Below, in pieces: positions 4,999 through 5,280 of a stretch of 5,280 bases of DNA. Every line of letters begins with the position of its first letter. Positions within the stretch are counted from its first letter, which is position 1. The notes beneath the pieces were generated by a model. That model ran no database searches, had not been told where the DNA came from, and was given only the letters and a program-made list of their open reading frames with translations. Made by a program: the position numbers and the translations under genes. The stretch comes from Planctomycetota bacterium (GTDB taxonomy: Bacteria; Planctomycetota; MHYJ01; JACQXL01; JAVHLO01), in NCBI GenBank assembly GCA_031082105.1, contig JAVHLO010000272.1, positions 1-5,280 of the forward strand, in the 5' to 3' direction.

Positions 4999-5280
4999 AG
5001 GTCGAACCAACATGACCGTGTCCGGTTGATCATCACTCTCGCGCAACCTCACGCGGACAGCCTCCTGGCGGGCGGTCTGGATCCGCTTGCCGACGTAGTC
5101 GGGCTGGATCGGCAGCTCACGATGTCCCCTGTCGACCAGGGCCACGAGCTGGATGCTTGCCGGCCTGCCGAAGTCGACGAGTTCGTCGAGCGCCGCGCGG
5201 ATCGTCCGTCCCGTGAAGAGCACGTCATCCACGAGGATCACATGCTTGTCGTTCACGTTGAAATGTATTTCGGTGCCCTT
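4996..5280 (-). CDS. pyrR: Bifunctional pyr operon regulator / uracil phosphoribosyltransferase, C-terminal part
   Basis: The 94 C-terminal residues are visible, about half of a usual PyrR of roughly 180 aa. The start lies beyond the high-coordinate edge. The PRPP-binding signature VILVDDVLFTGRT is followed by RAALDEL, then GRPASIQLVALVDRGHRELP and DYVGKRIQT, all in the order and spacing of the PyrR family. The protein has uracil phosphoribosyltransferase activity in many bacteria. In Bacillus, PyrR binds pyr mRNA to promote attenuation when UMP is high. Leading the pyrBC genes here fits a regulator role, but its target RNA would lie upstream, outside the window. A GTG at 5256 in this frame is an internal Val codon, not the start, because family-typical sequence continues upstream of it. 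Confidence 0.94.
   Translation of the reverse strand, partial: KGTEIHFNVNDKHVILVDDVLFTGRTIRAALDELVDFGRPASIQLVALVDRGHRELPIQPDYVGKRIQTARQEAVRVRLRESDDQPDTVMLVRP

Noticed and set aside
3941..4999. Plus-strand open frame of 352 codons opposite pyrB
   Set aside because: It is Ser-rich with no motifs and lies antisense to pyrB, which has every expected active-site motif.

Overview
The window looks like GC-rich chromosomal DNA from a free-living, probably uncultivated bacterium. The reasons are long GC-rich genes, a standard bacterial pyrimidine cluster, one exported protein with a Sec signal peptide, and intergenic gaps crowded with short dispersed repeats. The lineage cannot be fixed from the sequence. 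The repeat types seen here (7-nt degenerate arrays, a CACAGAG-type repeat, an ATTCCCGC..GCGGGAAT palindrome) are ones I associate with environmental genomes from several phyla.

All five supported genes lie on the minus strand, so transcription runs from high to low coordinates. First come pyrR (3' part only, 4996-5280), pyrB (4012-4986) and pyrC (2536-3816). These are the pyrimidine regulator/uracil phosphoribosyltransferase, the aspartate carbamoyltransferase catalytic chain and dihydroorotase, giving steps 2 and 3 of de novo UMP synthesis plus their probable regulator. pyrR and pyrB are tightly coupled, with the pyrB Shine-Dalgarno lying on the pyrR stop codon. pyrB and pyrC are split by a 197-bp gap holding an inverted pair of 7-nt repeat arrays. 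Next is a YacP/Rae1-like NYN-domain putative nuclease (about 1496-2056). Last is the 5' part of a secreted M16-family (pitrilysin-like) protein (1-1127) whose zinc-binding HxxEH motif reads HLISR, so it is probably a non-catalytic subunit.

The gaps 1128-1495, 2075-2535 and 3817-4011 hold no convincing genes, but they are not empty. They carry two inverted pairs of degenerate 7-bp tandem repeats (3838-3872 with 3969-4003, and 2065-2106 with 2135-2176). They also hold three copies of a CACAGAG-type repeat, two of them inverted, a GNRA-loop palindrome nested between 9-bp inverted repeats, and a small hairpin 16 nt after pyrC that could end the pyr transcript. The most interesting signal is the pyrB-pyrC pair. 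Its two 28-nt arms can form 27 of 28 base pairs in the operon transcript, because nearly all differences between the arms become G-U wobbles on that strand only.

I see no CRISPR array, tRNA, rRNA, transposase or defence system in the window.
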